Shown here: piece after piece, positions 16,501 through 26,544 of the stretch
How the letters are laid out: each line of letters starts with the position of its first letter
Numbering within the stretch: the first letter of the stretch is position 1
Origin: Desulfonatronum lacustre DSM 10312
GTDB lineage: Bacteria > Desulfobacterota > Desulfovibrionia > Desulfovibrionales > Desulfonatronaceae
Assembly: GCF_000519265.1 (NCBI RefSeq)
Contig: NZ_KI912608.1
Span: 1,243,582-1,307,581, forward strand
Direction: 5' to 3'
DNA: 64,000 nucleotides
The notes under the pieces: generated by a model
What the model saw: only the letters and a program-made list of their open reading frames with translations
Told to the model about the DNA's origin: nothing
The model's database searches: none
Translations under genes and position numbers: made by a program

Positions 16501-19500
16501 GTCGGATTCCGTGGCGTTGATCTGTTGCAGAAGGACCTGGCTATGGGTCCATGCCAGCTCGAAAACGCGGTCCACAAGATACCGGTCCCGGTATTTGCCC
16601 ACCAGCCCCGCGCAGACATCGCGAGTCTCCGCCGCGCCGGTGATGATGTTCACGGTTGCCGATGCTTCCGGTTCCAGAGTGATTTGACAGCGAATGGCCA
16701 CGATGGGATCCAGAACCGGCCCTTCGCCGCCGGAAAGAGGCGACCGGCTTTTCATGGCTTCGGGAGCGGCCAGCGTGTTCCCGCGACCGACAAACCGCAA
16801 CCTGTCTGTTTCATAGGACATATCGCCCATGTCCGCATCGTGGACAGCCATGGTGTGAAACATCCATGGCGGTTTCTCGTCGGCAAAGCGAGGCCGCCGG
16901 GTCGCCATGATCGCGCACTGGGTCCTGATGATTTCGGTCTGGACGAAGAGATTGCTGAAGGCCGGATGCGCCGCGTCGGACGCCGGCGATGCCAGGACGA
17001 CTTCCGCATAACTGGTCACTTCGATGGACCTGCGGGTCTTGGATCGGTTGGTAATGGTGATCCGGCGCAGCTCGGTATCATCCTCGGGGGATACGGATAT
17101 CTCCGTATGGGTGTCGATATCCTCGTCCCGGCGGCGGAACTCGACCTGGCCTTCGGAGAATATGGCTTCGTACCGATCGGACGGCTTGAGCGTCGGCTGG
17201 TGCGCCGCGGACCAGAAGACACCGCTGGAAAGGTCCCGGATATAGCAGAAGGCCCCCCAATTATCGCAGGTGCCGTCTTCACGCCACCGGGTCACGGCCA
17301 GATCTTTCCAGCGGCTGTACCCGCCACCGGCATTGGTGACCATGACATGATATGTTCCGTTGGACAGGAGTTGCACCTCGGGGATGGACGTATTCGGAGT
17401 CATGGAGATGCGCAGCGGCTTCTCCTTCAAGAAAGCCGACATCTTCCGGGACTCGGAAAGATCCGAGATTTGCGAGTGGTATGCCGTGGCCTTGGGCAGC
17501 CGCTCCTGAAGCAGCAGCACGGTGGCCTGAAACATGGGATTCGCCTTGAACCGTTTCTGCATGGGTTGGTCCAGCAGCAGATGCGTCAGGGCGAGCAGGC
17601 TCATGCCCTGATGGTGGGCCATGTAGGACTGAACCACGGCGTTCGTCCGCCCGCGAGGCAGATGACTTGGAGTATAGTCAATGGCCTCGTAGAAGCCGTA
17701 CCTGCCTTGAAAACCACGAGACGACAGATCCTCAAGATTGCGGCACGCTGCCTCGGGCGCCACCATGAGCGCCAATGCCGAAGCATAGGGGGTGATGACC
17801 AGATCTTCGGCCAGCCCGCGTTGCAGACCGAGACCGGGCACCCCGAAGGCCTTGTACTGATAGTTGAGCTGACTGTCGGTCATATTGTAGCCGGATTCCG
17901 AAATTCCCCAGGGCACGCCATGTTGCTTGCCGTAGTCGATCTGCCTGGCCACGGCCGCCTTGCAGCTTTGATCAAGAATTGTCTGATCATAAGTGGGCAT
18001 CATCACGAGCGGCATCAGATATTCAAACATGGAGCCGCTCCAGGAAAGAAGAACCGATTCTCCGCCGGCAATGGTCTGCATCCGCCCCAGGGCGAACCAG
18101 CTTTCCTGGGGAAGTTGACCCTGGGCAATGGCAACGAAACTGCTCAGCCGCGCTTCCGAAGCCAGCAGATCGTAGAAGCTGCCATCCCTGCGCCCCTCGC
18201 TGACGTTGTAGCCGATGGCCAGGAGACGGCGCGCGCTGTCGTACAGAAAGGCAAATTCCATGTTCCGGGCTAGTTCCCGGCAATGGTGCGCAAGCTCGTC
18301 CAGGCGGACGATTCTTCTCCCGGCACTGAGGCTGGACTTGATGATCAGCCATTTGAGCTTGTCCAGCCGCTGTTTTTGCTCCGGTGTCTCGCTTTCTTGC
18401 CGCATTTCCTCGATCAGGGGCAGGACGTCATTATCGAGGCAGGCCAGCCGGCGCAGCGTGGGGATATCCTTGAAAGCGGGAATTTGATCGAGAATCCGCC
18501 CCGAAAGCGACGGCTCGGCCCAGGGCGCCAGCTCGTTCAATTCGTCCACCGCATCCCGGCACTGTTGCTCAAGGGACCGCGCCCACCACGCGGCGTTGCT
18601 CTCAGGATCGGCTTCGAAGTGCAGGGCAATTTCCTTGGCGGATGTCGCCAGTCGCCCGAGGGACGCCTTCAGGTCCCAAAGGGTCGTTTCTTGCGGGGTC
18701 TTGTCCGGCTTGGTGTTCTGTGGCGGGGTGTTCTGTGGCGGGGACGATCGGATGGACTCCATGTCTTCCATGAACCGCGTCAGCTGCGCGGGTATGCTCC
18801 CACTCGCAACATCCATGAGGACCATGGCCGTATCGGCAATTCCGTCGAACAGTCGTTCTCCGGTGAGCTTCTCGTCGGGAAGCGCGAGCAACCCTTCCCG
18901 CAAGGTCATCAGGCTCGCCGCCAGGTTCCCGCTGTCCACGGACGAAACGTACATGGGCAGGAGCGGCTTGCGGGTTCGGGTGTCGTACCAGTTGTAGAAG
19001 TGGCCGCGATGCCGTGCCAGGCCATCCATTGAACCCAGGGCGTTTTCCGTTCGATCCATGAAACGCCCGACGGTGATGTAGCCGAAGTCGCGGGCCGACA
19101 GATTTGAGAGCAGCGCAAACCCCATGTTGGTGGGCGACGTGCGGTGGGCCACCACCTCGCGCGGCGCTTCCTGAAAGTTGTCCGGGGGAAGCCAGTGATC
19201 TTCGGGGCCGACGAATTGCTCGAAAAAGGCCCAGGTCTTGCGGGAAAGCTTGCGCAAGAAGACCAACTGATCATCGGTCAACCGGACTTTCCGGGGCCGG
19301 ATGGGCAGACTGAGCCACCAGGCGATCAGGGGAGAAACAAACCAGAGGGTCAGCAACGGCAAGGCGACTGAAAGTGTTCCTGGGAGTGCTCCCGACAATG
19401 CTCCCGGCAGTGTTCCGGTCGGAACCATTGTCCGGGCCTGAACCAGATACCCTGTCACGATCATGGCCGCGACCGGGGCGATCCACATCCTGCGATACGA

Positions 19501-22425
19501 CACGCCAAGCGCCGACAGGCCTGAAGTTGTTCCTGGCGCTGTTCCTGACGCTGTTCGTCCCGTGCTTTGGGCGAGGCCCGGTGGGTTCCATTCCAGAAGC
19601 CCCCGGCCGGACACGTTCATCCGCCACAGGGTTCGCAGGATGGCGGCGGTGTTGGTCGCGGCCTCGTACGGCAGGCAGAGCAGCGTGAACGCGGACTGGG
19701 CAAGGCCTCTCCCGGTGGCCTGGGTCGCGCTTGCAAGGTGCTGGCTGACCAGGGCGTGGCCGGTGGTATTGAAGAAGCCCATGAGGCAGTTGATCAGGGC
19801 GGGAATCAGCACGATGCCGATGACCACCGCGGTCCAGAACCAGGGCGAGGACAGGACGGTCCAGCCGAGCAGGAGCAGGAGGGTCAGCGCCATGGGCACG
19901 AGGCTGCGCCGGAGATTGTCGAAAATTTTCCAGCGGGACAAGAGCGAGAGCGGATTTTTCGTGAATTTGGTCTTCGGGCCGGGGACACTCGGAAACAGCC
20001 ATCGCAGGATCTGCCAGTCCCCACGAATCCAGCGTAGGCGGCGGTCCACGTCCGCGTCGTAGCGCGCAGGATACTCCTCGAAGAGCTGCACGTCGCTGAT
20101 CAGCCCGGACCGGGCATGGCACCCCTCGATAAGATCGTGGCTAAGGATCAAATTTTCGGGGAAACGATCCTTGAGCACCTGCTCAAAGGCGTCGACGTCG
20201 TAAATACCCTTGCCGATGTACGATCCTTCGCCGAAGAGGTCTTGATAGACGTCCGAGACGACCCCGGTATAGGGATCAATGCCGGCGTCAATCCCGTGCA
20301 TGCGGGTATAACGCGACCTGTTGGTTCCCGGCAGGCTGACCGCCACCCGGGGTTGCAGAATGCCGTATCCGGACACGATGCGCCCCTTGTCCGCGTCGTA
20401 ATGGGGACGGTTCAGGGGATGGGCCATGGCGCCCACGAGCTGCCATGCGGTATCCCGTGGCAGGTCCGTGTCCGTGTCCAGGGTGATGACGTACTTCACG
20501 CCGCGCAACACATCGATATTGCCGACGATAAGCGAGAAATCCGCATCAGTTTTTTCCTGGGAATCCTGCTCGGACTTGCCGCCACGGAGCAACGCATTCA
20601 ACGCCGCCAACTTGCCCCGCTTCCGTTCATGGCCCATCCAGGTCCGTTCTTTTGGGTTCCATTGACGAGGTCGATGGAAGAGAAAGAAAACGTCCTCATT
20701 GGCGTCGTATGTCGCATTGAGTCGTTCGATTCCCTGCCTGGCCAGCAAGACCAGCGATTCGTCCGCGGGGGTCTTTTCCTCGGAGGCGTCCAGGAAGTCG
20801 GTCAGCAGGGCAAAGCGCAGGTTTTCCTCCCGGCCGGCCAGAAACCGGACTTCCAGGGCATCCGTTAGTTCCGCGACATGTTCCGGACTGCAAAGCATGG
20901 CCGGAACCACGACCAGGGTGGCCGATTCCGAAGGGATGCCCTTGGAAAAATCCATGCGGGGCAGCCTCCGCGGTTTGGCAAGACGAGCGGCGATGAGGTT
21001 GATCAACGCCATGACCACTTGGCTTAGCGCCAGCAGAGAGAGCCCGCCCACGACCCAGAGCAGCGCTCCGTCCACCCCGTCTGAGCGGGTTTTGGCCAGC
21101 AGAGCGGCGCAAAGAATCACCGAGACGAAGCCAATAGCGCCGAGATACAGGAACAAAGGGAACCGGCGACCGAGGCCGCGGAGCATATCCAGGACCGTCG
21201 ACCTGACCTTGACCCGGCTTTCAAGGTCCGCAATCCCTTGGTCAATCAGGTAGAAGCCCACATGACCCGTCCGGCTGTCGCCATCCGCCCCGGTCGCGCC
21301 TTGCCCGGCCAGCTCGATGGCTGTTCGGGCCACGTCCACTTCGGTGAATGCGCTTTTCCGAGCGACCTCCTCCACGACGTGCCGGTATTGATCTCGGGTG
21401 TTGAAATGCATTTGGCCGTGAATTCCGGCCGGATCTTCTTGCAGGATGTGTTCAACGGCGCTCAGGGTCTCCACGAACCGGCGCCAGTCGATGACGCTCA
21501 GAACGCGCAGACCCGCGATGCTGTTGCTGATGGAAAGCTGATCCGCGGCCTGCTGTTGATTCTCCGACTGCACCATCTGATCGATGGTCAGGCGGGATTC
21601 CGAAAGTTGCTGCTCGATCCAGGCCAGGGGCAGTGCGAGCGCGGCTCCCTGCCCCTGAAGTCGCCGAACCAGCTCCGCGACAAAGGAACTGGTCATGGGC
21701 GGTTTTGACCTGGCCATGTCGGCAACAGCGAGAATCAGGTGTTTCCGGTCATTTTGCGCCGTCTCGATAATCGTATCGGCCCACTGCCCGGCCAGATCAC
21801 GGTCAGCCCGGTTCACGGCGATTCGAGCGGCAATCCGCCTCAGGTTCTCGATCAGGGCCAGGCGCAACATAATCGGAATGGCCCATAATTCGCCCAGCAT
21901 CAAGGGCGTCACGGTCTGGTAGGCGGAAACGAAACCGCTCAGGCTCTCCAGTTCCACACGGCCGTCGCCGTGGGCGATGGTCTCCAAGGCAATGTCGTAC
22001 ACCCGGGGAAGCCCCCTGGATGGACCGTCCTTCAGGCGGGGAAGCTTTTTGGCGTAGCCCTTGGGCAACAGCTTTCTCGCCACCAAAATCTGCTCTTCGA
22101 TCAGATAGAAGTTGTCCAGCAGCCATTCCCCTGCCGGGATGATTCCTCGATTGGCCTGTACGACCTCGGTCAACAGGCCGCGAACCGCGAACAGAACGCT
22201 TTCATTCTTGGCAAGCCTGGCCAGCAGGCGTTCCGGAGCATGTCCCTGATCCAAGACATGCAACCCCGCGAGAATTTTGCCGTGCTCCTCCATCTGGGAG
22301 GTACTGTACAACTCGGCACGCAACGGTGCTTCGTCGCCTTCGTTCTTATGGAAACGGGCATTGCCACGCAGCCGCCCCCAGAGTTGCACTGATTTCTCGA
22401 TAAGTGTCGCCGCGGTGAGCGTCAT
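13543..22425 (-). CDS. ndvB: Cyclic beta-1,2-glucan synthase (GT84-GH94)
   Basis: A 2960-aa inner-membrane enzyme that makes and cyclises beta-1,2-glucan from UDP-glucose, related to NdvB/ChvB. A cytoplasmic and membrane N-terminal part leads to the GT84 glycosyltransferase. There the [15 protein letters not shown] motif lies near residue 647 and the [13 protein letters not shown] motif near 797, flanked by hydrophobic helices. A glucoamylase-like domain follows around 1300-1600 ([20 protein letters not shown]). Two GH94 phosphorylase-like regions fill the C-terminal half, with [14 protein letters not shown] near 2557 and [20 protein letters not shown] near 2642. Periplasmic glucans of this kind buffer osmotic stress, in keeping with the nearby mechanosensitive channel. 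Two Ala/Gly/Pro/Thr-rich inserts (around residues 960-1030) and a duplicated PPQNT stretch are unusual. An AAGGATG site precedes the ATG. The frame is intact over 8.9 kb. Confidence 0.96.
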   Translation of the reverse strand: MTLTAATLIEKSVQLWGRLRGNARFHKNEGDEAPLRAELYSTSQMEEHGKILAGLHVLDQGHAPERLLARLAKNESVLFAVRGLLTEVVQANRGIIPAGEWLLDNFYLIEEQILVARKLLPKGYAKKLPRLKDGPSRGLPRVYDIALETIAHGDGRVELESLSGFVSAYQTVTPLMLGELWAIPIMLRLALIENLRRIAARIAVNRADRDLAGQWADTIIETAQNDRKHLILAVADMARSKPPMTSSFVAELVRRLQGQGAALALPLAWIEQQLSESRLTIDQMVQSENQQQAADQLSISNSIAGLRVLSVIDWRRFVETLSAVEHILQEDPAGIHGQMHFNTRDQYRHVVEEVARKSAFTEVDVARTAIELAGQGATGADGDSRTGHVGFYLIDQGIADLESRVKVRSTVLDMLRGLGRRFPLFLYLGAIGFVSVILCAALLAKTRSDGVDGALLWVVGGLSLLALSQVVMALINLIAARLAKPRRLPRMDFSKGIPSESATLVVVPAMLCSPEHVAELTDALEVRFLAGREENLRFALLTDFLDASEEKTPADESLVLLARQGIERLNATYDANEDVFFLFHRPRQWNPKERTWMGHERKRGKLAALNALLRGGKSEQDSQEKTDADFSLIVGNIDVLRGVKYVITLDTDTDLPRDTAWQLVGAMAHPLNRPHYDADKGRIVSGYGILQPRVAVSLPGTNRSRYTRMHGIDAGIDPYTGVVSDVYQDLFGEGSYIGKGIYDVDAFEQVLKDRFPENLILSHDLIEGCHARSGLISDVQLFEEYPARYDADVDRRLRWIRGDWQILRWLFPSVPGPKTKFTKNPLSLLSRWKIFDNLRRSLVPMALTLLLLLGWTVLSSPWFWTAVVIGIVLIPALINCLMGFFNTTGHALVSQHLASATQATGRGLAQSAFTLLCLPYEAATNTAAILRTLWRMNVSGRGLLEWNPPGLAQSTGRTASGTAPGTTSGLSALGVSYRRMWIAPVAAMIVTGYLVQARTMVPTGTLPGALSGALPGTLSVALPLLTLWFVSPLIAWWLSLPIRPRKVRLTDDQLVFLRKLSRKTWAFFEQFVGPEDHWLPPDNFQEAPREVVAHRTSPTNMGFALLSNLSARDFGYITVGRFMDRTENALGSMDGLARHRGHFYNWYDTRTRKPLLPMYVSSVDSGNLAASLMTLREGLLALPDEKLTGERLFDGIADTAMVLMDVASGSIPAQLTRFMEDMESIRSSPPQNTPPQNTKPDKTPQETTLWDLKASLGRLATSAKEIALHFEADPESNAAWWARSLEQQCRDAVDELNELAPWAEPSLSGRILDQIPAFKDIPTLRRLACLDNDVLPLIEEMRQESETPEQKQRLDKLKWLIIKSSLSAGRRIVRLDELAHHCRELARNMEFAFLYDSARRLLAIGYNVSEGRRDGSFYDLLASEARLSSFVAIAQGQLPQESWFALGRMQTIAGGESVLLSWSGSMFEYLMPLVMMPTYDQTILDQSCKAAVARQIDYGKQHGVPWGISESGYNMTDSQLNYQYKAFGVPGLGLQRGLAEDLVITPYASALALMVAPEAACRNLEDLSSRGFQGRYGFYEAIDYTPSHLPRGRTNAVVQSYMAHHQGMSLLALTHLLLDQPMQKRFKANPMFQATVLLLQERLPKATAYHSQISDLSESRKMSAFLKEKPLRISMTPNTSIPEVQLLSNGTYHVMVTNAGGGYSRWKDLAVTRWREDGTCDNWGAFCYIRDLSSGVFWSAAHQPTLKPSDRYEAIFSEGQVEFRRRDEDIDTHTEISVSPEDDTELRRITITNRSKTRRSIEVTSYAEVVLASPASDAAHPAFSNLFVQTEIIRTQCAIMATRRPRFADEKPPWMFHTMAVHDADMGDMSYETDRLRFVGRGNTLAAPEAMKSRSPLSGGEGPVLDPIVAIRCQITLEPEASATVNIITGAAETRDVCAGLVGKYRDRYLVDRVFELAWTHSQVLLQQINATESDAQLYGRLVASVLYANSGLRADSSLIMKNLRGQSSLWGYSISGDLPIVLLWIEDQENIELARQLVQAHAYWRLKGLAVDMVIINEDHGGYRQVLHDQIMGFIAAGVHGKRADRPGEVFVRNADQISEEDRIIFQALARIVIRDSQGTLADQLNRVGRDQPIIPALAPTRLFRPLPPTVAALPREDLLFFNGIGGFTPDGHEYVISTSREQVAPAPWVNVLANPHFGAIVSENGPAYTWSENAHEFRLTPWHNDPVVDSSGEAFYLRDEDRGHFWSPMPHPAKGASPYVTRHGFGYTVFEHAERGIISEVWVFVAKDAPVKFTVLKVRNRCGRPRRLSVSGFIEWVLGDVRPKTGMHVSTEIDPESGAILANNPYNTEFGRRVAFFNVDHATRTVTADRTEFIGRNGTLARPAAMTRSRLSGRVGAALDPCAAMHVVFDLDDGEDREIVFTLGAGQDDGHAARLAKRYRDSTAARKELEAVWQYWNHTLGAVQVETPDKSVDFLANGWLLYQTIACRLWGRSGYYQSGGAFGFRDQLQDSMALIHAEPGLVRAHLLLCAGRQFSEGDVQHWWHPPTGRGVRTKCSDDYLWLPLATCRYVQSTGDTGVLDETIHFLNGRQVGHTEESYYDLPVRSEETASLYEHCVRAIQRGLRFGEHGLPLIGSGDWNDGMNMVGHEGKGESVWLAFFLCEVLNRFAEIARLRGDLVFDRQCRNEVARLGRSIEEHGWDGDWYLRAYFDDGTPIGSAESPECRIDSIAQSWSVLSGVGDEKRSRAAMEAVDKYLVRRDDDLIQLLDPPFDKSALNPGYIKGYVPGVRENGGQYTHAAIWTTMAFAALGDKRRAWDLFAMINPINHGNSAEEVKTYKVEPYVVAADVYGVEPHTGRGGWTWYTGSAAWMYRLIMESLLGFRLEGNKLFFEPCLSTKWDIFTIRYRFRGTNYRISVRQQQDDEDGAATVIVDGVAQQEMTIALVDDGQEHAVEVVLACG

Positions 22426-22458
22426 GACAAATACATCCTTGGCTGAAATACCTGAAAC

Positions 22459-22488
22459 CGAAGGGGCGGTTCGCGAACCGCCCCTTCG
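22459..22488 (-). terminator. Perfect 30-bp palindrome
   Basis: CGAAGGGGCGGTTCG directly followed by its complement. It lies 129 nt after the stop of the small membrane protein gene and 34 nt before the ndvB start. It may act as a terminator or a regulatory site; no T-run follows. Confidence 0.55.
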
Positions 22489-22616
22489 AAAGCAGACGTG
22501 TTGCTCCTTGTGACGACAGGTTGCTAACCGCCCCCTTTAAAACTGAAAGCGCGCTCCTGCACCTTGGTGGCCGTATTTTCAGGGTTCGTCGAGCGCATCA
22601 ACAGCCCCCCGGCCAT

Positions 22617-22808
22617 TCAATTCCCAACGCGGATTCCGGACAGGGAGCCTATCACCCCAAAGACGCTCAGCAACCAAATGATGACCGCGATAATCACGAC
22701 GACGTTCAGGATGCTTTTTATGGTGGATTGCATCGGGATGTAGCTGTTGATCAGCCACAAAATCACGCCTACCACGACCAGAATGATGATAACGTTGATG
22801 AGAGGCAC
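22617..22808 (-). CDS. Thivi_2564-like small membrane protein
   Basis: A 63-aa protein with two hydrophobic helices: LINVIIILVVVGVILWLINS at residues 3-22 and ILNVVVIIAVIIWLLSVFGV at 33-52. The order MPLINV...LINSYIPM...LNVVV is that of the small Thivi_2564-type inner-membrane family found near stress genes. Function is unknown. It lies downstream of the putative outer-membrane protein on the same strand, with GGAGAAATATTGTG before the start. Confidence 0.8.
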   Translation of the reverse strand: MPLINVIIILVVVGVILWLINSYIPMQSTIKSILNVVVIIAVIIWLLSVFGVIGSLSGIRVGN

Positions 22809-22911
22809 AATATTTCTCCTTGTTCATATGACGGCAAGTCATCGATCAGGCGCGCCGCGCAGCCCGGACAGATACCGGATCACCCAAGGCGGACCTTTCC
22901 TCTTGGCAACG

Positions 22912-23901
22912 TTAGAAGTGGAAACGCACTCCACCGCCATAGCGGATGTATTTTTCCAGCTCATCCAGTTGGTCAACGGCCGCGCGGACTTCCAGGAACA
23001 GGGAAACATTGCGTTGATACGCTTCCCCGTAGATCCGATAACCCGTGTTCAGAAGAATCAAGTCCAGGCGATCCTTCCGACTGGAATGCCAGAATCCCAA
23101 ACCGCCGCCGAAGTGCATCCGATCAAAGTGGTAGTACGCGGTCAGATCAGCCATGACCGAATCGGTGTCGTCGTCGCCGCTGACCACCGGGGCGAATCCG
23201 ACCATGCCCAGAACGGAATAGTTTTCATGAAAGCGGTAGCCGTAGCCGACACGAAACAGCAGGTAGTTTGCGGGATCGGGCTGATGCAGGAAACCGATAT
23301 CCGCAACCAATTGCCCACGCTTCAGGACCGGGTCCGTCCATGGAGAGTCCGTGGTCGTGACGGGTGCGGGAGCGGGAGCCGCGCCAACAGGCGGAACGGC
23401 CGGGGCCGGTCTCTCCATGGCCACGGGTGTCGCGGCAGGCACGGCGGTTGTCCGAGCCAGGGTCACGTTGCCGCATATCAGGGGAACGACGAAAGTATTG
23501 CGATTGCCGTCTTGATCGACCACCAGCCGGAACGCCTTGAAGGAGTCTTGCCCGGCCCAAACCACGTCCTTCATGACCTCGACGCGTTGCGCCTTTCTGT
23601 AGATCATCCATTGGAGTCTTTCGCCGACGGGCACGTCCACGGTTTCAATGTTGGACTGCTCCACCTGGACCACGAAATCATCGAATAATTCAGCGGAACC
23701 GGCCATTGAGAAGCCTTTTTCCAGATCAGGAAGCGTCTGTTTGACCATTTCCTGAAAATCACCGACCGTTTGTAATTCGGGTTCAAAAAACGGACTCCGG
23801 CCCAGCTGCTTCAGTTCCGTCTGAGCCTGAGCCATGCCGGCCACACCCACCAGCAGGAAGACAGCCACAATCCACACGCCCATTTTCAAGATGCTCTTCA
23901 T
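22912..23901 (-). CDS. Putative outer-membrane beta-barrel protein
   Basis: A 329-aa exported protein. It has a signal peptide (residues 1-26, ending AGMAQAQ), a soluble N-terminal domain to about residue 150, and a Pro/Ala-rich linker (PAATPVAMERPAPAVPPVG). The C-terminal half consists of alternating hydrophobic and aromatic strands (YLLFRVGYGYRFHENYSVLG, MADLTAYYHFDRMHFGGGLG) and ends in GGGVRFHF, a terminal aromatic as in many outer-membrane barrels. No named family is recognised. GGGGAGGAAGA precedes the ATG. The shared 65-nt element lies 81 nt upstream, tying this gene to the stress set near 3-9 kb. Confidence 0.78.
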   Translation of the reverse strand: MKSILKMGVWIVAVFLLVGVAGMAQAQTELKQLGRSPFFEPELQTVGDFQEMVKQTLPDLEKGFSMAGSAELFDDFVVQVEQSNIETVDVPVGERLQWMIYRKAQRVEVMKDVVWAGQDSFKAFRLVVDQDGNRNTFVVPLICGNVTLARTTAVPAATPVAMERPAPAVPPVGAAPAPAPVTTTDSPWTDPVLKRGQLVADIGFLHQPDPANYLLFRVGYGYRFHENYSVLGMVGFAPVVSGDDDTDSVMADLTAYYHFDRMHFGGGLGFWHSSRKDRLDLILLNTGYRIYGEAYQRNVSLFLEVRAAVDQLDELEKYIRYGGGVRFHF

Positions 23902-23981
23902 TCTTCCTCCCCCCCTTTTTTTGTTGTGTGCACAGCACGAAAAGATGCCGTTTATCTCGGTAGCTTCAATAATACCTATCT

Positions 23982-24054
23982 GTTTGGCCGTGTCTGTAGG
24001 GGAAAGGCTTGTTTTGTGCGAGAAGAAATCCCGGAAGACAGGAATATCTCCCGG
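23982..24054 (-). promoter_or_regulatory. Shared upstream element, copy 6 (outer-membrane protein)
   Basis: In gene orientation: CCGGGAGATATTCC, GGGATTTCTTCTCGCAC, CTTTCCCCTACAGACACGG, CCAAAC. It lies 81 nt upstream of the ATG at 23901 and 15 kb away from the other five copies, so it is not part of the local duplication. Confidence 0.75.
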
Positions 24055-24076
24055 GGGGAGGGAGGTTTCGGTTCTC

Positions 24077-24190
24077 AAATCCAAATCGCGATCGAAATCG
24101 GAAAGCACTGTGCACCACACTTGATTGCCATTTTCTTGGATATGTCGTTCGATTTCGATCCGGATTTCGATTTCGACGCGATCCGGGTAG
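24077..24190. repeat. Hexamer-built palindrome, family B
   Basis: Left arm CAAATCGCGATCGAAATCGG, right arm GATTTCGATCCGGATTTCGA. The centre (GCACTGTGCACCACACTTG, GGATATGTCGTTCG) is also conserved in the next copy at 24356. The conservation of the loop as well as the arms argues for a mobile or copied element and not for chance. Confidence 0.8.
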
Positions 24191-24355
24191 CGCGTGAGGA
24201 TCGAGAACAATCCGCCCCGGGGGTGAAGATTACGGGGATGGCATCGTGGTTTGAGAATTGCAAGTGATGCTTGGCCAATGGTTCGCTTTGGCTGAGTACC
24301 CAGCCAACGGCTGGCCAGAGCTCCTGCTCCCGGATGTCAGAGCAAATCTGTTCTC

Positions 24356-24484
24356 ATCGAAATCCAAATCGCGATCGAAATCGAAATCGAAAATGACAAA
24401 TGCTGTGTACCACCTTGTGATTACGTCATCTTTTTGGACATGACGTTCGATTTCGATCACGATTTCGATTTCGATACCGATTCA
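24356..24484. repeat. Hexamer-built palindrome, family B
   Basis: Left arm AATCGCGATCGAAATCGAAA, right arm TTCGATCACGATTTCGATTT. The centre TGCTGTGTACCACCTTGTG and GGACATGACGTTCGATTTCG matches the copy at 24077. Both sides carry CTGCTCCCGGATGTC and ACAAATCTG-like flanks; the latter also follow the copy at 45781. Confidence 0.8.
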
Positions 24485-24751
24485 GATAACGGATGAGATC
24501 GAGGACAAATCTGCCCTGCTCCCGGATGTCGTCCTCGGAATCCCGCACGTTGAAGGACCCCGATGTCTGGAAATTCCGGACACGGTCATCAAAGAGACTC
24601 CGGAGAATCCGCGCCGGGTCGACGACCGCCTGACAAAGCCAGGGCATGATCTGGCCAGGGTTGTCCATGTTGTCTGGAACGAAACGGACTACTCAGGGAA
24701 AAACGGGGGCCGACGGCGGTAGAATGCGCATCACCCGTGAAAGAGAACGCC
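24485..24751. other. Spacer upstream of prsR
   Basis: About 270 bp between the repeat and prsR. It contains a short minus-strand open frame (PWLCQAVVDPARILRSLFDD) that resembles no family I know and runs into the repeat, so it is not called. An ACTACTCAG box like that of the composite repeats occurs near 24688. No sigma-54 or sigma-70 promoter is convincing. Confidence 0.4.
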
Positions 24752-26131
24752 ATGAACAGACTGCTCATCGTCGACGACAACGAGGATATTCGGAAACAAC
24801 TCAAATGGGGATTGGGTCGCGATTATGATCTGGATTTGGCCGAAAACGCGGACCATGCCCTGACGCTGTTCCGCAAGCACAGGCCCGCCGTGGTCACGCT
24901 GGACCTCGGCCTGCCTCCCCATGAAGACAGCTCCGAGGAAGGATTTCGCTGCCTTACGGAAATCCTCACGTTGGCCCCTGTCGCCAAAGTCATCGTCATC
25001 ACCGGCAACGACGGCCAGGAAAATGCCCTCAGGGCCGTACAGATGGGGGCCTACGACTTTTACCGCAAACCCATTGACCTGGATGAACTGCGGATCATCA
25101 TCAAACGAGCTTTCCATCTCGCTTCCCTGGAGGCGGAAAACCGCCGCCTCCTGAGCACGACCCTGCCGGGCATGAATGATTGCCTCGGCATTGTCGGTCA
25201 GTGCCCGAAAATGAGGGAGGTGTTCGCGATGATACGCAAGGTGGCCGATTCCGACGCTTCAGTGATGATCACAGGAGAATCCGGCACGGGAAAAGAACTT
25301 GTGGCCAGAGCCGTTCACGCCAAAAGTCCTCGCGGCAACAACAACTTCGTGGCCATCAACTGCGGCGCCATCCCGGAAAATCTTCTGGAGGCCGAGCTGT
25401 TCGGGCATGAAAAAGGGGCCTTCACCGGCGCTCATGCCCGAGTCCAAGGCAAGTGCGAATACGCGCATCAAGGCACCCTGTTTCTGGACGAAATTGGAGA
25501 ATTGCCGTTGAGCCTGCAGGTCAAGTTGCTGCGCTTCCTGCAGGAAAGAGTGATCCAGCGCGTGGGGGGTCGCCAAGACATCCAGGTGGACGCCCGCATC
25601 ATCTCCGCCACCAACATCAACATCGCCAAGGCCATGGAGCAGGGAACCTTTCGAGACGACCTGTTCTACCGGATCGGCGTGGTGACCATTGACCTGCCCC
25701 CCTTGAGAGAACGTGGCGAGGACGTCCTCGTACTGGCCAACCTGTTTTTCCGAAAAAACTGTCGAGATCTTAACCGCAAAATAGGGGGTTTCAGTACGGA
25801 ATCCTTGAATTGCCTACGCTCTCATGATTGGCCCGGCAACGTGCGCGAGTTGGAGAACAGGGTCCAGCGGGCCGTGATCATGACCAACACCCGTTTCATC
25901 GAGCCCGGGGATCTGGGATTCGACGACCAGCCACCGTCCTCAGCCGATGATCCGTCGCCGTCGGTCACCTTGCGGGAAGGCAGAGAGACGGTGGAGCGGC
26001 GAATGATCCAGAATGCTCTCCAGGAGCATGCCGGCAACATTTCCAAGGCCGCCGAGGTACTGGGCATATCCAGGCCGACCCTGTACTATCTGGCCAAAAA
26101 ACACGACCTGGACCAGGGAAACCATGCCTAG
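24752..26131 (+). CDS. prsR: PEP-CTERM system sigma-54 response regulator PrsR
   Basis: A 459-aa NtrC-type activator. It has a receiver domain (LLIVDDNEDIRKQL; phospho-acceptor Asp in VVTLDLGLPP; conserved Lys in YRKPID). The AAA+ domain follows with Walker A GESGTGKELVARAVH near residue 178, the sigma-54 contact loop GAFTGAHAR near 228 and Walker B GTLFLDEIGELP. The C-terminal Fis-type helix-turn-helix is NISKAAEVLGISRPTLYYLA. The receiver with its LGLPPHEDSSEEGF insert matches the PEP-CTERM-box regulator family. The partner kinase PrsK is encoded 17 kb away. It should activate the two sigma-54 PEP-CTERM genes at 58.9-61.1 kb. The ATG at 24752 starts just before MNRLLIVDD; a GTG five codons upstream lacks a better site. 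Confidence 0.92.
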   Translation: MNRLLIVDDNEDIRKQLKWGLGRDYDLDLAENADHALTLFRKHRPAVVTLDLGLPPHEDSSEEGFRCLTEILTLAPVAKVIVITGNDGQENALRAVQMGAYDFYRKPIDLDELRIIIKRAFHLASLEAENRRLLSTTLPGMNDCLGIVGQCPKMREVFAMIRKVADSDASVMITGESGTGKELVARAVHAKSPRGNNNFVAINCGAIPENLLEAELFGHEKGAFTGAHARVQGKCEYAHQGTLFLDEIGELPLSLQVKLLRFLQERVIQRVGGRQDIQVDARIISATNINIAKAMEQGTFRDDLFYRIGVVTIDLPPLRERGEDVLVLANLFFRKNCRDLNRKIGGFSTESLNCLRSHDWPGNVRELENRVQRAVIMTNTRFIEPGDLGFDDQPPSSADDPSPSVTLREGRETVERRMIQNALQEHAGNISKAAEVLGISRPTLYYLAKKHDLDQGNHA

Positions 26132-26540
26132 CCCCCCTTTGCAAGGAAATGGCGAACCACCCCCGCGCACCGGCCACAAGCGGCGGTGGCCGCGACTCCT
26201 GTTCGATCTCGTTCTGAACAGGACCATCTGTATCTTGCACGTCAACGGTTCCAGCACCGTCAAGGCCGGATTGCGCGACCTCAGCAGGCGAAGCGCCGGG
26301 TTGCAGAACCTCTCTGGCCGCACGGAAGTCAACAAGGGCGACACGATCATGTTCAAAGAGCTTTCAAGAAACAGCGACTTTTCGATTCTGCGTTGGCAAA
26401 GCGGCACGGTGATCTGGAGCAACCAGGAAACCGACCGGTTCGCCGTGGAGTTCTCCGAGCCCTTGCCTTACGTCAAGATGAGCCCAAGGCTCATTGACGC
26501 CTTCGCGGAGGAGATCCCAGGCAGGCTGTTGCTGCCTTGA
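26124..26540 (+). CDS. Hypothetical protein overlapping prsR
   Basis: A 138-aa reading frame that starts inside the prsR stop region (8-nt overlap). I do not recognise the family. The second half reads like a small globular domain (FSILRWQSGTVIWSNQETDR, FAVEFSEPLPYVKMSPRLID). An internal ATG at 26350 would give a 63-aa protein starting MFKELSRNSDFS. The overlap suggests co-translation with prsR. The N-terminal half is Arg/Pro-rich and may not be coding, so the shorter start is a real alternative. Confidence 0.5.
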   Translation: MPSPPLQGNGEPPPRTGHKRRWPRLLFDLVLNRTICILHVNGSSTVKAGLRDLSRRSAGLQNLSGRTEVNKGDTIMFKELSRNSDFSILRWQSGTVIWSNQETDRFAVEFSEPLPYVKMSPRLIDAFAEEIPGRLLLP

Positions 26541-26544
26541 GGGA

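Noticed and set aside
16405-18273. Plus-strand open frame (622 aa) opposite ndvB
   Set aside because: The minus strand encodes the glucoamylase part of the glucan synthase with clear motifs. The plus-strand frame shows no family and no ribosome-binding site.
24356-24484. CRISPR-like array from ATCGAA repeats
   Set aside because: The units are six bases, without spacers of constant length, and form one palindrome; no cas gene is present.
24485-24668. Minus-strand frame upstream of prsR as a gene
   Set aside because: It continues into the hexamer palindrome, has no ribosome-binding site and no recognisable family.
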